Shown here: piece after piece, positions 61,901-64,000 of the stretch | Numbering within the stretch: position 1 is the first letter of the stretch | Layout of the letters: each line of letters begins with the position of its first letter | NCBI GenBank assembly: GCA_032622095.1 | Contig: CP136063.1 | Span: 267,707,426 to 267,771,425 of the forward strand | DNA length: 64,000 nucleotides | Direction: 5' to 3' | Source of the DNA: Siphonodentalium dalli | Lineage: Eukaryota > Mollusca > Scaphopoda > Gadilida > Siphonodentaliidae | The notes under the pieces: model-generated | What the model was told of the DNA's origin: nothing | The model's database searches: none | The model's input: only the letters and a program-made list of their open reading frames with translations | Program-made: the position numbers and the translations under genes

Positions 61901-64000
61901 TGTCTATTCATGCTACACCATATTGTCTATTCATGCTACACCACCGTGTCTATTCATGCTACACCACAGTGTCTCTTCATGCTACACCACAGTGTCTCTT
62001 CATGCTACACCACATTGTCTCTTCATGCTACACCACAGTGTCTATTCATGCTACACCACATTGTCTATTCATGCAACACCACATTGTCTATTCATGCTAC
62101 ACCACCGTGTCTATTCATGCTACACCACAGTGTCTCTTCATGCTACACCACATTGTCTATTCATGCTACCCCACATTGTCTATTCATGCTACACCACAGT
62201 GTCTATTCATGCTACACCACAGTGTCTCTTCATGCTACACCACATTGTCTATTCATGCAACACCACATTGTCTATTCATGCAACACCACATTGTCTATTC
62301 ATGATACACCACATTGTCTATTCATGATACACCACAGTGTCTATTCGTGATACACCACAGTGTCTCTTCATGCTACACCACAGTGTCTATTAATGCTACA
62401 CCACAGTGTCTCTTCATGCTACACCACATTGTCTCTTCATGCTACACCACATTGTCTATTCATGCTACACCACATTGTCTATTCATGCTACACCACAGTG
62501 TCTCTTCATGCAACACCACATTGTCTATTAATGCTACACCACATTGTCTATTCATGCTACACCACATTGTCTCTTCATGCTACACCACATTGTCTATTCA
62601 TGCTACACCACATTGTCTATTCATGCTACACCACATTGTCTATTAATGCTACACCACATTGTCTCTTCATGCTACACCACAGTGTCTATTCATGCTACAC
62701 CACAGTGTCTATTCATGATACACCACATTGTCTATCAATGCTACACCACAGTGTCTCTTCATGCTACACCACAGTGTCTATTCATGCTACACCACAGTGT
62801 CTATTCATGCTACACCACAGTGTCTATTCATGCTACACCATAGTGTCTATTCATGCTACACCACAGTGTCTATTCATGCTACACCACATTGTCTATTCAT
62901 GCTACACCACATTGTCTATTCATGATACACCACAGTGTCTATTCATGCTGCACCACAGTGTCTATTCATGCTACACCACATTGTCTATTCATGCTACACC
63001 ACATTGTCTCTTCATGCTACACCACAGTGTCTCTTCATGCTACACCACATTGTCTATTCATGCAACACCACATTGTCTATTCATGCTACACCACCGTGTC
63101 TATTCATGCTACACCACAGTGTCTATTCATGCTACACCACAGTGTCTATTCATGCTACACCACATTGTCTATTAATGCTACACCACATTGTCTATTCATG
63201 CTACACCACATTGTCTCTTCATGCTACACCACAGTGTCTATTCATGCTACACCACAGTGTCTATTCATGCTACACCACAGTGTCTATTCATGCTACACCA
63301 CCGTGTCTATTCATGCTACACCACAGTGTCTCTTCATGCTACACCACATTGTCTATTCATGCTACACCACATTGTCTATTCATGCTACACCACAGTGTCT
63401 ATTCATGCTACACCACAGTGTCTCTTCATGCTACACCACATTGTCTATTCATGCAACACCACATTGTCTATTCATGCAACACCACATTGTCTATTCATGC
63501 TACACCACATTGTCTATTCATGCTACACCACATTGTCTATTCATGCTACACCACAGTGTCAATTCATGCTACACCACATTGTCTATTCATGATACACCAC
63601 AGAGTCTATTCATGCTACACCACAGTGTCTATTCATGCTACACCACATTGTCTATTCATGCTACACCACATTGTCTCTTCATGCTACACCACATTGTCTA
63701 TTCATGCTACACCACATTGTCTATTCATGCAACACCACATTGTCTCTTCATGCTACACCACATTGTCTATTCATGCAACACCACATTGTCTATTCATGCT
63801 ACACCACATTGTCTATTCATGATACACCACATTGTCTATTCATGCTACACCATATTGTCTATTCATGCTACACCACATTGTCTATTCATGCTACACCACA
63901 GTATCTATTCATGCTACAACACCGTGTCTATTCATGCTACACCACAGTGTCTATTCATGCTACACCACAGTGTCTATTCATGCAACACCACATTGTCTAT
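55907..64000 (+). repeat. 23-bp satellite, over 8 kb, continues past the window
   Basis: About 352 head-to-tail copies of a 23-bp unit (ATGCTACACCACAGTG followed by TCTATTC) fill the segment with almost no indels. Substitutions recur at a few positions: TTCATG/TTCGTG/TTAATG, CTCTTC for CTATTC, CAACACC for CTACACC, and CAGTG/CATTG/CATAGTG. Variants are regionally enriched: CTCTTC is frequent around 60.2-62 kb and CATTG from about 62 kb on. The plus strand has no stop in any frame of the consensus, giving frames of up to 559 codons that read one cyclic 23-residue peptide. The unit contains ACAC-CACA-GTGT, a minimal hairpin. Confidence 0.95.

Noticed and set aside
55852-63822. Open frames of up to 559 codons as a repetitive protein gene
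   Set aside because: The frames are a direct consequence of a stop-free 23-bp unit. All three frames are equally open and end wherever a unit variant makes TAA or TAG.
55907-64000. CRISPR-like array
   Set aside because: Units are directly adjacent with no unique spacers, and the context is eukaryotic.

Overview
The window looks like non-coding, repeat-dominated DNA from a eukaryote, most likely a marine invertebrate. That guess rests on the AT-rich background, a metazoan-type piggyBac transposase relic, many MITE families, foldback DNA and long satellites. The species cannot be named from the sequence. I found no intact protein gene, tRNA or rRNA. The only clear protein homology is a frameshifted piggyBac transposase on the minus strand (19538-21197).

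Layout. 1-9350: degraded AT-rich DNA with short tandem duplications, a nested hairpin MITE family (2635-3095, 4646-5103), a piggyBac-type MITE with TTAA duplications (4085-4453) and three 327-bp tandem units (6110-7093). 9351-16900: a 2.2-kb inverted repeat, a second inverted-repeat element, a tandem duplication carrying a small MITE, and four 236-bp units. 18743-23880: two dispersed copies of a roughly 0.5-kb TIR element (here called the GGGCGGCGTT family) on either side of the piggyBac relic. 23881-34743 and 46890-47870: a satellite built from that TIR element, with a 1958-bp higher-order period. 34744-46889: a 12.1-kb foldback element inserted into that satellite. It has perfect terminal repeats and a 9-bp target duplication, and is almost wholly made of about 85 GC-rich 142-bp units in two opposed arms. 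47871-55906: more copies of the MITE families, a GC-richer transcript-like block (49490-50260), a 200-bp hairpin and a GGTTCC-rich tract. 55907-64000: a 23-bp satellite running off the window edge.

How the parts relate. The order of insertion can be read directly. The GGGCGGCGTT-family element was dispersed and also amplified in tandem, and the foldback element later split one unit of that tandem array. The hairpin MITE exists alone, inside a piggyBac-type MITE, and inside a second palindromic MITE that has spread as a composite. Short motifs (ATAAAGAGCGTT and TTAGGGAGAC) recur across repeat families that otherwise look unrelated. Nothing here forms an operon or pathway; the content is mobile and satellite DNA in several layers.
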